The notes under the pieces were generated by a model. The model was given only the letters and a program-made list of their open reading frames with translations. It ran no database searches and was not told the DNA's origin. From assembly GCF_003597395.2 (NCBI RefSeq), contig NC_133774.1, forward strand, positions 43,398,400 through 43,462,399: a DNA stretch of 64,000 nt, read 5' to 3'. A program made the translations under genes and the position numbers. Below, piece by piece: positions 11,121-23,439 of this stretch. Source of the stretch: Chelonoidis abingdonii. Its lineage: Eukaryota; Chordata; Testudines; Testudinidae. Every line of letters starts with the position of its first letter. Within the stretch, counting starts at the first letter, position 1.

Positions 11121-11500
11121 TAAGTAAAGCAGGGATAAGGACGGAGACCAGAGCAGGTGAGCCCAATCCAGCCAATTAAAGGGGGGGAGGGTACCTACAG
11201 AGGGCCTATAAAGGGCTGCTAATGGGGACAGAAAGCCACACTGGAGCAGAGATAATGCCTGTGGTGGGTCCCTAGAGCAAGCGGCTCAAAGAAGTAGCAC
11301 TGGGGGGTTGCTTCAGGGTGGGAACAGAGCTGATGGAAACTGGGAAGTTACCAGGAACAGGTGTGCCAGAAACCCGTGGGAGAGGTGGCCCTGAGGCCAA
11401 CCTGAGATATGTTTTCTGTTTGTTTTGCTAAGTTTTGACTCTTTTTTTTCCCCTGTTTGTTAGCCTCTGTAAGTCAATAAATCTCCTTGCAAATGACTGG
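11120..11500 (+). promoter_or_regulatory. LTR-like promoter and polyadenylation module
   Basis: Two CCAAT words (near 11163 and 11172) precede TATAAA at 11207-11212. About 270 bp downstream stands AATAAA (near 11477), then a TG-rich stretch. This order and spacing resemble the U3-R-U5 plan of a solo LTR. I could not fix TG...CA borders or a target duplication, and no internal retroelement genes flank it. It could instead be another repeat with chance promoter words. Confidence 0.3.
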
Positions 11501-12777
11501 GTGTGGCAGCACATGCTTTGGAGCTGGGGAGAAACACAGCCTGGTGACATGCAGCTATCACACTCTATAGCAGAACAGTCGTGCTATATCAATGACATAA
11601 TTAGTACCCAGTGGGCAGCACTTGCTATGGAAGGCATGTCTTGATCTGGTTTGCTGCTAAAACTGATTTTTCTTCCAAATGTCACATTTAACCCCATGCA
11701 GGGTAACCAAGCTGTCTCTGTCAGTCATATTTCCTACAACATTTCATCAACTATTGGCACAGGATCAGGAAGAGTTTAACTGCAGCTCATGGCATTGGTG
11801 TGATGTTACATTATATTTTTTTAAAAACTGTTACAGTAGCACTAAATAAACACTTAATAAAAGACAGTTGCTGTTCCAAAGAGATTACAATCTAAATAGA
11901 GAAGACAAGAATTATTATTTTTCCCATTTTACAGAAGGGTAATAGGGTACAGATTGATCTAGTGCCTTGCCCAAGATTCTTTATAGATAAATTCCATGGC
12001 AGAGCCAGGCTTACAGAGTAGTTCTCCTATATCTTGGTCCAGTACCTTAACCACAAAACCATCTTTCCTCTCTAAAACAAGATTAAGTGAGAGACTGTGA
12101 CCATGGCAGATAGAAAAAAGATTAAAATATCTAAATGTGTCAATGCAAACGTCAAGCTTTATAGTGTGTCTTAATAAAACAAACATCTGATGCAGCATAA
12201 AAGTACTTCAATGCCAGCTTATTTTGTTTGTTTTGGAAATACCTCCTCCATTGTATAGATCCAATCAAATGTCAGTTTGTTTGAAAGTTGTAACTAGTGA
12301 CGTGTTTTCTTTCAATAGCTCCTGTGCCACTAGGGCTATTTTAATTAAAATAACTTGTTCCATGAGAGAGCAGAGGTACCACTGCTTAAAAACACCGCAC
12401 TGCTACTTTCTAAATTGTTCTGCTTAATGGCATTAGAAGCACTAGTTTGTCCTGATCAACAGTTCTGCTGACATCCTAGGTGCCAACTGAGACCCAGAAC
12501 AGGTGGGTCTTCCATAAACAAGAGTTTTAATGACAAATGTTAGGCCATGTAAATACTGTACCGCAGAACAGATCTCTGCACCATGGCACTTCTATTATAA
12601 ACCCTGTTTTCCTGAGGTTTTTGACCTGCCTATATGTAGAATTATTTTACACACAACCATTAACACTGAACTGAAACAGGGCCAAAAAAAGGAACTGCCT
12701 GGGACAAATAGAATTTCACAGTCAGACCTATGTTTAAATGGGGTCTTAGGTAAAGAAGTTCAGAACTGTCCTGAATC

Positions 12778-12814
12778 TTTGGCTATCCCCCCAAAACATG
12801 GGGGGATAGCCAAA
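12778..12814. repeat. Perfect 15-bp stem hairpin
   Basis: TTTGGCTATCCCCCC (12778-12792), a 7-base loop, then its exact reverse complement GGGGGGATAGCCAAA (12800-12814). On its own it looks like a remnant of a hairpin-bearing element or a chance palindrome made by local inverted duplication. Confidence 0.75.
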
Positions 12815-14083
12815 CCCCAAACCATACCTGTGGTTCTGCTCCTGTTAGATGAGGAACTGCCAGCTCCTAACCCCACCTGCACCGTCTTCCTTCCTCCCCA
12901 TGACTTTCCCAACAGACCTGCTTCTTCCTCCATCATAAACATCTCAGACACACCTGTATCCTCTATATTTTGAAAGAACTGATTGCAGAACCCAGCAGCT
13001 CTGGCAGCCTCTCATAGTCCCTGGCTCCCACTGAGTTAAAATCTCCAATGCTCTGATGTAAGTATTATACTGTAGATCATGTAAGCTTTAAAGCCTGTGA
13101 CTTTTGAATTCAGTGATGGATGTAGCCCAATCATCACAAAGCTCCCAGGGCTACAGTTCTCATAACAGGACTGAAGGGGTATGTGAGTTAGAAATCACAA
13201 TAGGACTTACTCAAGAGTCATATCTTAGAGGAGTACTGGAGAGCCGTGAAAAATGGCTTCAAGATATTTGTATAATTGGATTCTTTTGCCCATCTCGGAT
13301 TTGTCATACTGCAAACAAACAGACCTGTTACCCATGAACATTGATAAAATCTAAAATATCTTTCCAAGCCCAGCTCTACAATACTACCCCACTGAAACAT
13401 TAAATTTATTCCACTGATTTGCAATCACAGAATTCTAGCACACAGTGATGAGCCATTTTAATTGTGGTCCTGTCATCTAGTGCCGTGGAGTGAGACACTG
13501 TCTCCATCCCATTGGCAGCACAATTCCAGGGGTTTGTATTCATGGCTGGAACAGTTCACTGTTCACTCTACGCTGAAATCTGATATCTAGAATATCTAGG
13601 CATTAGACGTCTTTAAATAAGTGTCATCACTTAGGAGCGATGTCTCTAGGCACATGAGTAGTCCCACTGACCTCCACATATTGTATGTATTGCAGGATTG
13701 GGCCCTAAAGGAGTAATTGCCAAATGTCAGCAAAGGCCCATGGCATGTTTTACAGCTTGGTCATTGTCTGGTGACTAACTACTAGAATAAATAGCACTTA
13801 CACAGTATGTTTCAGTAGTCAGTACTCTTAGCTTGTTGGGGAATCAGTAGATAACGTCTCCTGCTTTCCTTACCATGTGACATGAAGGATTCTGAATGTC
13901 AAAGTGCACTGACTCTCTGGAGAATAATCAGTGACTTGGACTGAGTTTCATACTGAATACCAAGAAACTTGACTGAGGTACGTGCATAATCTCTTTGTGA
14001 TTGCCCAGTCATATGGCACTGTTCCTTTGGGATTAAAATGGGAAGGCTCCTTCCTAATGCTGCTATTCTCTATTTGCCTAAAG

Positions 14084-14158
14084 GTTGCCCAGTTAGTGGA
14101 TAGTAAAGTGCAGGACATTGTCATGATAGAAAATATTTATGAGACTACAGAGGAACAG
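14084..14158 (+). CDS. Possible orphan coding exon (25 codons)
   Basis: A pyrimidine-rich tract ending TTTGCCTAAAG is followed by a 75-bp open frame starting VAQLVDSKVQDIV and ending YETTEEQ, then CAG/GTATAT, a plausible donor. The length is a multiple of three, so both introns would be phase 0. If the donor is not used, the frame runs five more codons to a stop near 14179. The amino acid mix looks natural (helix-forming, few rare residues), but I do not recognise the protein and see no partner exons within several kilobases. It would belong to a plus-strand gene upstream of the CpG island. Chance remains quite possible. Confidence 0.22.
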
Positions 14159-16040
14159 GTATATGATCTACCATGCTAGTCAAACACTGTTCACCAAATT
14201 CTCTGTATATAATTTAGAGGGTTGCCTTATTATCCTCATTACTGAGCTACTTGCATGCATAGATGATTCTGCATGACTGGATAAATTGTTGGCATGAAAT
14301 CTCCTTTCTCCTCTTTCAAGCTATTGCTCTGTATGGTGTTAAATTACTCTACATATTTGTCTGAGGTTCCCGTAATCTACTTTAGTCTAAACATGTTCTA
14401 ATAGGTAATCCCTGGTAGCTGCATTTTTTGTTAAATTTGCCTCCGTTTAGATAATTAAATATAAATGTTGGGAGGAACCTCCCCCCCCAACAATTTTAAA
14501 GCTAGAAATCGTTTAAAAATTGAATTTTGTTTTGTTTTCAGAGCTGTTTTAAGTATAGGGAAGTAAGAGTATTGTATAAGTAATGCTGTGTTGGTATTTT
14601 CTTTTAGCCATAATGTTTATTACCCCTAAACTTTAAGTGATTGCATTATAATTTACAACCAGTATATAACGCATAGAAGTATTCTAACCAAATTTTAATT
14701 ATACTTAAAACTGATATTTCTAAACTAGTATCATACTAACTTTGAGATTTTTCATCACTGACAAGCTGTATTCACCAAATTACAAAATCTCTCTTTAGAG
14801 TCTACACACTGGCTGTCATAAGAGGTCGAAATTTTCAATCTTCTCCAACTGAAAACAGCTGCTGACTAGTATTGTTAGGTACTTATTAGGTTCTGAATTG
14901 CATCTGAAAACTAAATAAGTAGGGAATTCCTAACATTGACAAGTACTGCCCAGAACAGAAGGAACAATGGTTAAATGAGCTTTAGTCTGATTATGCTAGA
15001 TCTTCTATCTTGAAGATTTAGAAACCTTAAGTAACTCTTTAAAAGTAATATCATATAAAAGCAAAATTACCCATTGATCTATGTATAGTGTGTCTGTGTC
15101 TCCTGGATTAAAATAGCTATAATATTCTCTTTATAATACAAAATTGTTTCAACAACTGATAGCATCAAGTTGTGCTCAGCTGGAATTTTGGAAGAGAAAT
15201 GAACCCTATGATATTTTATAGGTCAGAGTATGGGATATTCTCATAAAGAAAAGCTCATGGATGGTCTGAGACATTGCACATAAGTGCTTGGAGGAGCAGG
15301 GCCTTAGACTGCAAGTCTCTTATGGCAAGAGTATCTATTAAATGTACATAATTCATTTTGAGAGACACCACTCAGCTTGTCTGAGGTACTTACGTTTCAC
15401 ATAACTTTAGCATTGTCTCACTTTTATTGATAATTCTTTATTTCTAACAAAAATAATGATGTTGAAGTTATAGGATTTATTTACAATATAGGAATGAATC
15501 CCACTGCATTTGAAGTTTCCTGAAGCTATAATCATTCTAAACCGTGTCTTGATATTTATAGTCCTTTTAAATCCCTAGACTAACTTTTGATAGTTTCTTA
15601 ATTTGTATATATAGTTTTATCTTGTCTAATAAAACATCATGAGGAGCTTTAGGCTATTTTCTTTTAATTTGGGGCTACATTGTTTGTTTGGTTTGGGATG
15701 GCTAATACCATAAGTAAAACAAAATTTTACACTGAAACTAAAACTGACTATATTAGATGTTGCATGGGAACAACAGCCCCAGGGAATTTCCCACACCCAT
15801 CTATTATTCTAGCTGCATTAGTAGATTCATTAGGCAATTCACAACAAACATTGCTAAAAAGTAATCTGCACTAAACAAAGGGTATAGTGATCTCATGCAT
15901 AAGGCAAGTGCCTGAAAGAGGAGGACATCACTGGGAAATTACCATCTAGTGATAACATTATTTAAGATAAAGATACATTGCTGGATACTGGGTAGGAACT
16001 CTTAACAGTTCACATGGGATGAGAAACTTGTCTACACATA

Positions 16041-16231
16041 CATCTCTATCCCGATATAACACTGTCCTTGGGAGCCAAAAAGTCTTACGGCATTATAGGT
16101 GAAACTGCATTATATCCAACTTGCTTTGATCCACCAGAATGTGCAGCCTTGCCCCCCCCCCGGAGCACTGCTTTACCGCTTTATATCTGAATTTGTGTTA
16201 TATCAGGTCACGTTATATTGAGGTAGAGATG
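16041..16231. mobile_element. Mariner-like MITE with TA duplication
   Basis: The ends are inverted: CATCTCTATCCCGATATAAC on the left and, reversed on the right, CATCTCTACCTCAATATAAC. TA dinucleotides stand at both borders (16039-16040 and 16232-16233). The inside has GTTATAT-type words facing both ways. About 190 bp with no coding capacity and a TA target suits a non-autonomous Tc1/mariner-type element. Confidence 0.7.
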
Positions 16232-16862
16232 TACTACTGAAGTGACACTTTGCTCATGAGTTAAGAGGTACTTCGACTCAGTCTCTATTTTTAACTTTGG
16301 GGGCTGAAGTTTGTCATACTTGATTCTAGCCAAAAGGTGAGTTGTTTTGAAGAAAATGACTTATATGAGCATGAGAAAATGATAGTGGTTTCATGGTTTG
16401 GAAAAATATGTAAGACCTCTTCCGCCTCTGATGGTTCCAAAGCTTTTATTTAAAAGTTTAAAATTTGACATAGTTGTTCTCAGTTAGGTATGTGTGCTTT
16501 ATTAAACTGAGAAGGGGGGGATTATCTAAGAAAAATATAGGAGCAATAAGTGAGTGAAAGTAGCCTAATGCATTATTGTTCTAATAAAAGTGTATGAGTT
16601 TTTATATTTGGATAATTGAACATGACAGAAACATATTTAATTCTCATATATGAAAATACTCAAATAAACAGTTGAAGGCATATTCAAACTTATGTGCATT
16701 TATTTAAATATGATTGGCACTTAATTTTCAACTAAACTACTCTCACCCAAAACCTGTCAGTGAACTGAATGGTAACAGTAATGCTCTTGAACTGGAGTGG
16801 TAATTGATCTAATGATCAATCTCAGGGAAATGGCAATAGTACATAGAACTTTTCACTTCTAG

Positions 16863-17075
16863 GGGCTTGTCTTCATGTCTAGTGCTACAGAAGTGCAGCT
16901 GTAGCACTTTAGTGAAGATGCTACTATGCTGATGGAGTAGCTTCTCCCATCGGTGTAGTTAAACCACCCCTGCGATATGTCTATATCCGCACCCCGATCC
17001 ACATGATTTTCCCCACACACCTGAGCAACATAGTTATACCAACATATGTCTTTAGTTGTGTAGATATGTGTGCTG
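16863..17075. mobile_element. Degraded MITE (CTTGTCT... / ...GTGTAGATA ends)
   Basis: It opens GGGGCTTGTCTTCATGTCTAG, followed by a CTACAG/CTGTAG hairpin, and ends with a faded ...GTTGTGTAGATATG that reverses to a CTACAC-type terminus. The middle has GATGGAGTAGCTTCTCCCATC, a weak palindrome. The ends resemble the small Harbinger-type or hAT-type elements elsewhere in this window; family uncertain. Confidence 0.45.
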
Positions 17076-18149
17076 AAATCAGGTGTAGGCTGTTAGTGAC
17101 CAGTCATTATTAGCTGATGGCTGTTCAGTACCCTACATAAAGAGTTTGGGTTTAGTCCAGTTCTTAATGGGCACATATTAATATACAGAATCACCATTCC
17201 TACTGGCACATTTGCTTACAGTCCCACTGGAGTGGCCAAGGATTAAATGGGAATGAAAATGTCATCCTTAGAAGTGGTCCCTTCAGAACATGATTAAGGA
17301 ACATAAGGTGACCAGCATGTGAAACTCTTCCCTGCTGTTACTAGTGCTGTCTGTCCTGTGGTTTAGCAGAACTTCAGACTCCAGAATTGTCAATCTGGCA
17401 TTTTACATAAGCAACAAATTCACTGAAACATTTGAAAACAACTAAGGATACAAAATACAAGAACAGTTACTACCAGATATTGTTGAGATTTAACATGCAC
17501 AGATGAATAAATCATGTGACACACAACAAATCTGCTAGCCACATTTCACATACACTTACATGTTATGAAACAAAGTTAATAGCACATTCAGTAAAATACT
17601 ACTTATGTAGAAAGGGATCAAATGTTTCAGTGGGAAATACTACTCTGAATTTCCTAGTTTTGTGTGCAACATCCCAGCTATAACTTGGTACTATTATTAG
17701 CATTTAAGTCGTTTAATAGAACACACGAACATTTTTTTTTTTTTATCTTTTGCAAACTCCCCAGGTGGGACTGTGCCCTTTTCGCCTTATTCCCCCATAG
17801 AAATACTGGAGGTGAAAGGTACATTGGAGTGATAACTGACAAGATGGTTATGAATGCAAGAGAACAAAAGCCTAGCACAGGACTGACTGTAAAATGTGCA
17901 ATTAATAAATTATACTGAGCTACTTACACCTAAGGAAACAGCGGTCATTGCAGAATCCAGATTGAGTTTGTTTAAACAACTGATACCTTGCCTTAAAAAA
18001 ATGAGCCGCCACACCCTTCCTTGCATTAACTCTGCCAAAAAGAAGCAGAATAAAATAGTTACACCTTTACCCTAGAAAAAACAGACAGCGAAACCACGTG
18101 GCGATTGCTTAACGAGGAAGAAAAAGGGCACGAACAACTAAGAGCAGTT
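17076..18149. other. Gene-free flank of the CpG island
   Basis: AT-rich non-coding DNA. A palindromic E-box CCACGTGG at 18094-18101 stands about 50 bp before the CpG-rich block and may be a promoter-distal site. An 84-codon open frame at 17664-17918 shows no domain. Confidence 0.4.
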
Positions 18150-19300
18150 GCTTTTTTTATACACAGAGACCTGCAGCGCGCTAAAGGCTAAACGAGAAAA
18201 ACGCGAAGATTACACTGATTTAGGTCAAGTCTTTTCTCAGCTACTTTATTTCCCTTTCCCTCCACCTCCACTCTGTCCTGCCCTTTCGCTCCGGTGCTGC
18301 CGCTTCCTCGGGCGTTCCTCGCTCTCCCACTTCCCTGTTTCACGCAACGCAACTTGCTGAGGCCTCGCTCGCGGTGCGCAGTGATTGGTTGGGGATGGCC
18401 GCCCCTCTCGAGGCTGTGGCTCCGGATTGGCTGTGACCCGCCGCCGCTCGCCCTCAGCCTCAGACTCGTTTGGTTCTGGGGTGAGGCAGCCGCGTTCTCC
18501 CCTAGCGGCCAGGGGGAGGGAGTGTGAGAGCGGCGCGTCCGCCCTTCCCTCCCCGCGGCGCTGCGGAGTCTCCCCTTGGCTGGGTGGCAGTGCTGCCGCC
18601 TCGTGTATCGCGGGCGCCCCTGGTTGCGGCGTGGGCGGGAGGTGGCTCGGCTACTCGCGGCTTCCCCTGCGTCCGCCCGGGCGTGGGGAGCGGGGAGAGG
18701 AAGGGGCAGGTGAGAAAGGAACTTTTCGTTCTTCGCCTCGCGCCCCTGGCGGCGGTTGGCGGCGCGAGGCGGGCGGGGCCGGGCTGCATGCGGCAGTCGC
18801 TATAGGACAATAAAGCGGGTGGGGCGGGTTCGGCGCGCGGAGTTGGCCTAGAGCAGGGAGGAGGCAGTCTGGGCCAGGCGGCAGGGGGTGGTGGCGGTGG
18901 CGGTGGCGGAGCGAGCCGGGGGCGGGGGGCTGCTGGGTGGGCGCTGCGGACTCGCCGTCTGTGGCTGTGCCTGGGGCAGGAAGTGACTCTTCAGCGCCGT
19001 GGCCGGGGGAATGTGACTCGCTTGGGATCGGCCAGCCACTGAAAGCGGGATCGGGGGTGCCGAGAAGCCGGCGCTGCTTCCCCTCCCTGCTCAGCCCTGC
19101 CTCCCGGCCGAACGCGGCTACATCCGCTCAGCCCACGGGAAGAAAACTTGGTTGGATTTAAAATTCTCCTTGGGGTAGAAAGGAGCCCCGCTGGCGTGGG
19201 GTGAAGCTTCTCGAGACAGCCGCGATCAAAGGTAAGCGGTGCGGAGGAGGTTTGGTGAAGAAGCCTTGCGCCGAGGGGAGGGGAAAGGAAGGAGCTGGCG
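18150..19300 (+). promoter_or_regulatory. CpG island promoter
   Basis: This is the only long CpG-dense, GC-rich block in the window; neighbouring DNA is AT-rich and CpG-poor. It holds two ATTGG (inverted CCAAT) boxes near 18384 and 18425, several GC boxes (for example around 18774, 18820 and 18921), an ETS-like CAGGAAGTG near 18977, and a GGTGGC triplet run near 18890-18910. There is no good TATA box; AATAAAG near 18809 is a weak A/T-rich word. This is the usual form of a broadly expressed vertebrate promoter. The plus-strand donor after 19231 gives direction, although such islands often fire both ways. Confidence 0.85.
18830..19231 (+). other. Likely non-coding first exon of an unidentified gene
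   Basis: The GC-rich block ends with CGCGATCAAAG/GTAAGC, a near-consensus splice donor after 19231. Upstream to about 18830 the sequence has stops in all frames and ATGs leading only to short frames, so it reads as 5' untranslated leader. The 5' border is a guess from the GC boxes and may lie anywhere between about 18600 and 18950. I do not recognise the gene. No matching second exon was seen downstream, so the first intron may exceed 44 kb, as is common for regulatory genes with CpG promoters. Confidence 0.6.
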
Positions 19301-21591
19301 TTTCATTCTGATATCCTGTTTTTGGCCTTTATTTTTCTCGGTGGGCTGTGTTGTCTGACTGAAATAAGCCCGAGTCTCCTTTTGTCTCTTCCAATGCTCT
19401 TTCTGTGAGTGGGATCGTTATTTCCATGGAGGTTGCGACAAGAATCTGATGAGATCGAAAGTTTTTAAGCTCCTCAGACACAGAAGTTCCTTTGTTTAGC
19501 AGGATGAGGTATTGAAGTGAAACTGCCTGGTTATGCGTTTGTGCCTTTTTTTTTTTTTTTTTTTTTAAATCGTTCTCTTCAGAAACAGTTACTAAGTCTG
19601 GCAGCTTAGTTCCCTTCTCTGCAAATAAGTACTTCCAAAGGGTGCTACTCTTTCTTTTCTTACTTGAAAGAAGTCCAGAGGTTTTGGAGATCACTATATT
19701 TACTATTTTTTCTTTCTCCTTCAGGAGTGTTGGTTCCTTTCCTCTGGCCATCTGATATGTGAACCCTTTAAAAAGAACTATTGGTCTTTATTTGTAAAAA
19801 AAATAAAAAAATAAAAATTAAAAAAAATTGTGTACTTAACCTTTTGTAAATAAGGTTGCATTACTTTTGCTCTTCAAGATGAAGAGTTTGGCTACCTATT
19901 TAATTGGAGAGGAGTTAGTTTGGTTAATTTTATCTTAATATCTGGGGCAGGATAACTAACACTTGGTATAATACCTCTCCTTACAATAGAAATTGATTTT
20001 TTTTAATATATAAGAAATATGCCCTAAATTTGGAAGATGTAGAAGTTTATCCTGATAACATATATGTAGAAGAAAGGAATGAAAAATAGCATACTTTAAT
20101 CTTACTGTAAGGACTGATTCTAAAAAATCATATGGTATAAATTTGGTTAAATTGGTGACTAAAATTTAGCTTTTATTGCTTTAGATAAGACTTTTCTCAT
20201 CAAAATGTGTTGCAGAGGTAAGAAAATACACAAGCTCAATTCAATGTGGTATCCTTAACAAGATGTTTGCAGTATTGCATAATTGTGAGTACTACAAGTT
20301 ACTTTGCGTCTTGACTAACTACACTGAACAAAAAACATATTTAACAAAGTTTCTGTGTGCTGTATCACAACTTGGTTTAAGATGCTTCAAAGAGGCAATT
20401 TCCAGAGGTTGATTAGATTGAGGTTCCAAAAGTACCTGTGCTGAGAGAGACCCCCCCCCCCCGCATTTATGTAGAAAATCATTCAAGTATTGTATATCTT
20501 CCAAATAATGCATTAAAGGTCATAGCTTGGGACGGGTTTGTGTTCCCCTTGGTAGAAGACAGTCTAAATTCTGGTCCTTGTATAACAGATTAGATGGTGG
20601 TATGTTTTCAGTTATGCTGATTGGATATGGTGTCTGATCAGTCTGATACAGAAATATGGAACTGTCATGTCTGAGAAGCATGTGCACCTGACGGTCAAAT
20701 AAGTTCACCTTTGTGTGAACCTTTTATACTTGATGTATATGTAGTTGTCTGTTTTTCAAGAAAGTAAAATATCTAATGTCCCAGATCAGATAAATAACAG
20801 TAGGCAGTTTTGTGTGTATATGAAACAATTATTTATCTAGCACAAATTGGTTTAGTAATGATAGTCTTTAGTGGAAAAAATGACAAATTTGTGTTGATAC
20901 AAAATAGCTTTTTCAAGTGATAAAGTACTAGTGATTGGGTTTACAATTTATAGACTTCACAGGCAACAGAAAAGGTTATTCTTGGGCATCTGAAAGAACT
21001 AAACAAAATAGATGACGTTGAACTACATCTTCCTTATATGGTTTATGCTTGGCAGTAAAGCAATGAAGTCTAAACAGAGTAATCCTTTTACAAAGAACGA
21101 TCACTTTCCAAAGCAGTGATTCATTCCCAATAATGACTAGGTTCTACAGGGGGAAAAAATGTTGTAACGCATGACAAATTTAGTTGTAAACCGTTGTATT
21201 CCTAATGGATGCAATTTTTTGTTTCTTTTCAGACCTTTTGTTTTTCTGATGATGCACTAGGTATTTTTCAGTCATGTAGAAGAAAAGATCCTTGTATTTG
21301 GGGCTGCAACTTTTTAAACTACAGGTTTCTCATTATGGCAGCTACAAGGCCCTTCTTAAATGATGAAAGTGCACTTAGTTGCAACTTACAGCTAGTGGTT
21401 GACACAGAATGACATTAATTTAATTAACATAGTTTAGTATTAATTAGTGAATTTTATTCTTTTTTGCAGCCATCAGTTTTTGAGACTAAAAAAATTGCAG
21501 GGTAGTCAAATCTTCAAATTGTCATTTGTGATCAATTCATTTTATAAAATGTTATACCTGCTAGTAGGTGGGTTGTGTGGCTATGTATATA
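19232..21591. other. Probable start of first intron
   Basis: AT-rich sequence directly after the donor, with poly-T tracts (for example about 19549-19566) and a C-run near 20452-20462. A minus-strand frame of 140 codons at 19329-19751 contains a lysine run coded by the poly-T tract and is judged accidental. Confidence 0.45.
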
Positions 21592-21599
21592 TGCTAACT

Positions 21600-21896
21600 C
21601 AGAGGTAGGCAGCCTGTGGCACGTGTGGCACATGAGCTGATTTTCAGTGGCACTCATGCTGCCAGAGTCCTGGCCACCACTCTAGAGGTCTTTGTATTTT
21701 AATTTTAAATGAATCTCCTTAAACATTTTAAAAATCTTATTTACTTTACATACAATGATAGTTTAGTTATATATTATAGACTTCTACAAAAAGTCCTTCT
21801 AAAAACGTTAAAATGTATTACTGGCACGGAAAACCTTAAATTAGAATGAATAAATGAAGACTTGGCACACCACTTCTGAAAGGTTGCCGACCCCTG
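21600..21896 (+). mobile_element. hAT MITE with perfect 8-bp target duplication
   Basis: It starts CAGAGGTAGGCAGCCTG and ends AGGTTGCCGACCCCTG, inverted termini typical of hAT elements. TGCTAACT stands on both sides (21592-21599 and 21897-21904) without mismatch. It is 297 bp, has no coding capacity and is AT-rich inside. A second member lies at 30462-30754. Confidence 0.9.
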
Positions 21897-21904
21897 TGCT
21901 AACT

Positions 21905-23439
21905 GCTGCTATTTCAATCAGTGTCTTAAAAAATGTGTGTGGTATCTTACTGAAATCTTTTAAGTTGGTGTGCTACTGCCACTTTAAGAACATAAGACTT
22001 AACATAACACTTTCTCCCCACCTCAGTTGAGTTAAATATGTACAAGCAAATATTGTCTTATAACATGGCTACTTAAAATGAAAATATCAAAAATACAATT
22101 TATAGTGGTGTACAAAATCCACTTGTGGGTAGCAGAATAGCCACAAGAAAGGCATTATTCATAGGTGTAGATACTTAAGTAGATATGTACAAATACTGTC
22201 TAATAGCAGATCAAGTTCAAATAGAGTTGATTTAGGGACTTTTAGGGATGAAGAGCTGTTAGCACTTTTTATCCAAGCGTTCATAAAATGTGGTGGTGTG
22301 CGAAAGTAAATGTGTGTTTTTTTTGTTCGTTTTTTTTTCTTTAATGGCATTAATGTATAGTGTATGGCTTTAAGGTAAATGGCAATATTGAACTTTTTCC
22401 CATGGGGTTAGAATATAGTTAATACTTTTTTAGCATGTTAGGGGAAGTTTGATATGATTACTTCCACTCAGTTTAATGTAAATGAATTTTTCTCACCTTT
22501 ACAACTTTATACCATTATTAGTTTACCTTCTTCCTTCTGAAAGTGAAATATTTCAGAAGAGAAAAGTTCCCTCTATTCAGTGTGATGGACATGCTTCTAT
22601 TGTTTTTAGGGTTGCTTATCAGTCTCTTGTTGCTTTTTTGAGAATATGAACATTTATGAGAATATCAAGCGTAGGATCTTTAGTGAGTTTCCCATCTGGA
22701 ATAAATTAATACTTTTAAAGGAAGGTTTGACAGTTTTGGGAGGGAAAACTTTTCTAATTGACCTGGAAATAGCTCATTCCCATGAGAGCATACTACTGTT
22801 GGTATGGGCAGCTAATACAGGTGCTTACAGGTGACGTGTTTGATAAAAATATGCTCTGTGTGGAAATTGCTATAAACACAGGGTTTCAGATGAAGTAATG
22901 TTCAGCAATTCAACTGTTTTAACTGTGCAAAAACATCAACAAGTTATGATGATACTTGTCACAATAGAATGTAAATATTCAAACACAAGCAGAGTATTCA
23001 TTGTTTTATTTATAAAATGTATTCTAAATGATTCTTAATTGTTATTTTGTAGTATTTTTTGGGATAAATTTTATCTCTGTGCAGTGTTTTTGCGTAGCAG
23101 TTACCTACTATTCAACAATGTAAAATGTTTGTCTTGCAATCCTTGAGCTTTTAGTGTAGCTGGTGTTAGTACTGTTGCTCTTGATTTAATTTCTTGTATG
23201 GTTTTAATTTTTTCTGGAGGTAATGCAGAGGAATGATATTTCAGCACTGAGTTGGTGTTTGCATTTTGCAGATATAGGCTATATCCAAGGCTTTGTACAA
23301 TTGAGAGAGGTCTAAATGGAACCAAACTTTGTTTTAACTCTAACAGAGCCGTACTTCAATTATGTTGGAGGACATTAGCATTGTAACTGGTTCTCAAATA
23401 AGCAAACTAGGAAAATGTGATCTAGATTAAATTACTTAT
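21905..23439. other. Intron-like DNA, nothing recognised
   Basis: AT-rich, with short poly-T tracts near 22318-22340. No coding exon or repeat family recognised. Confidence 0.4.

Larger units (their letters stand above)
11501..16038. other. Mostly unrecognised AT-rich DNA
   Basis: No recognisable gene apart from the weak exon candidate at 14084-14158 and the short hairpin at 12778-12814, entered separately. Open frames such as 12530-12973 lack recognisable domains and overlap frames on the other strand. Confidence 0.4.

Noticed and set aside
12530..12973. 147-codon plus-strand frame
   Set aside because: No domain, an opposite-strand frame over the same bases, and it reads through a perfect hairpin; likely chance.
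18294..19161. Several open frames of 70-140 codons on both strands in the CpG island
   Set aside because: GC-rich DNA lacks stop codons by composition. The frames overlap on opposite strands, are alanine, glycine, arginine and proline rich, and show no domain.
19329..19751. 140-codon minus-strand frame just after the first-exon donor
   Set aside because: It includes a lysine run coded by a poly-T tract and has no recognisable domain; probably chance.
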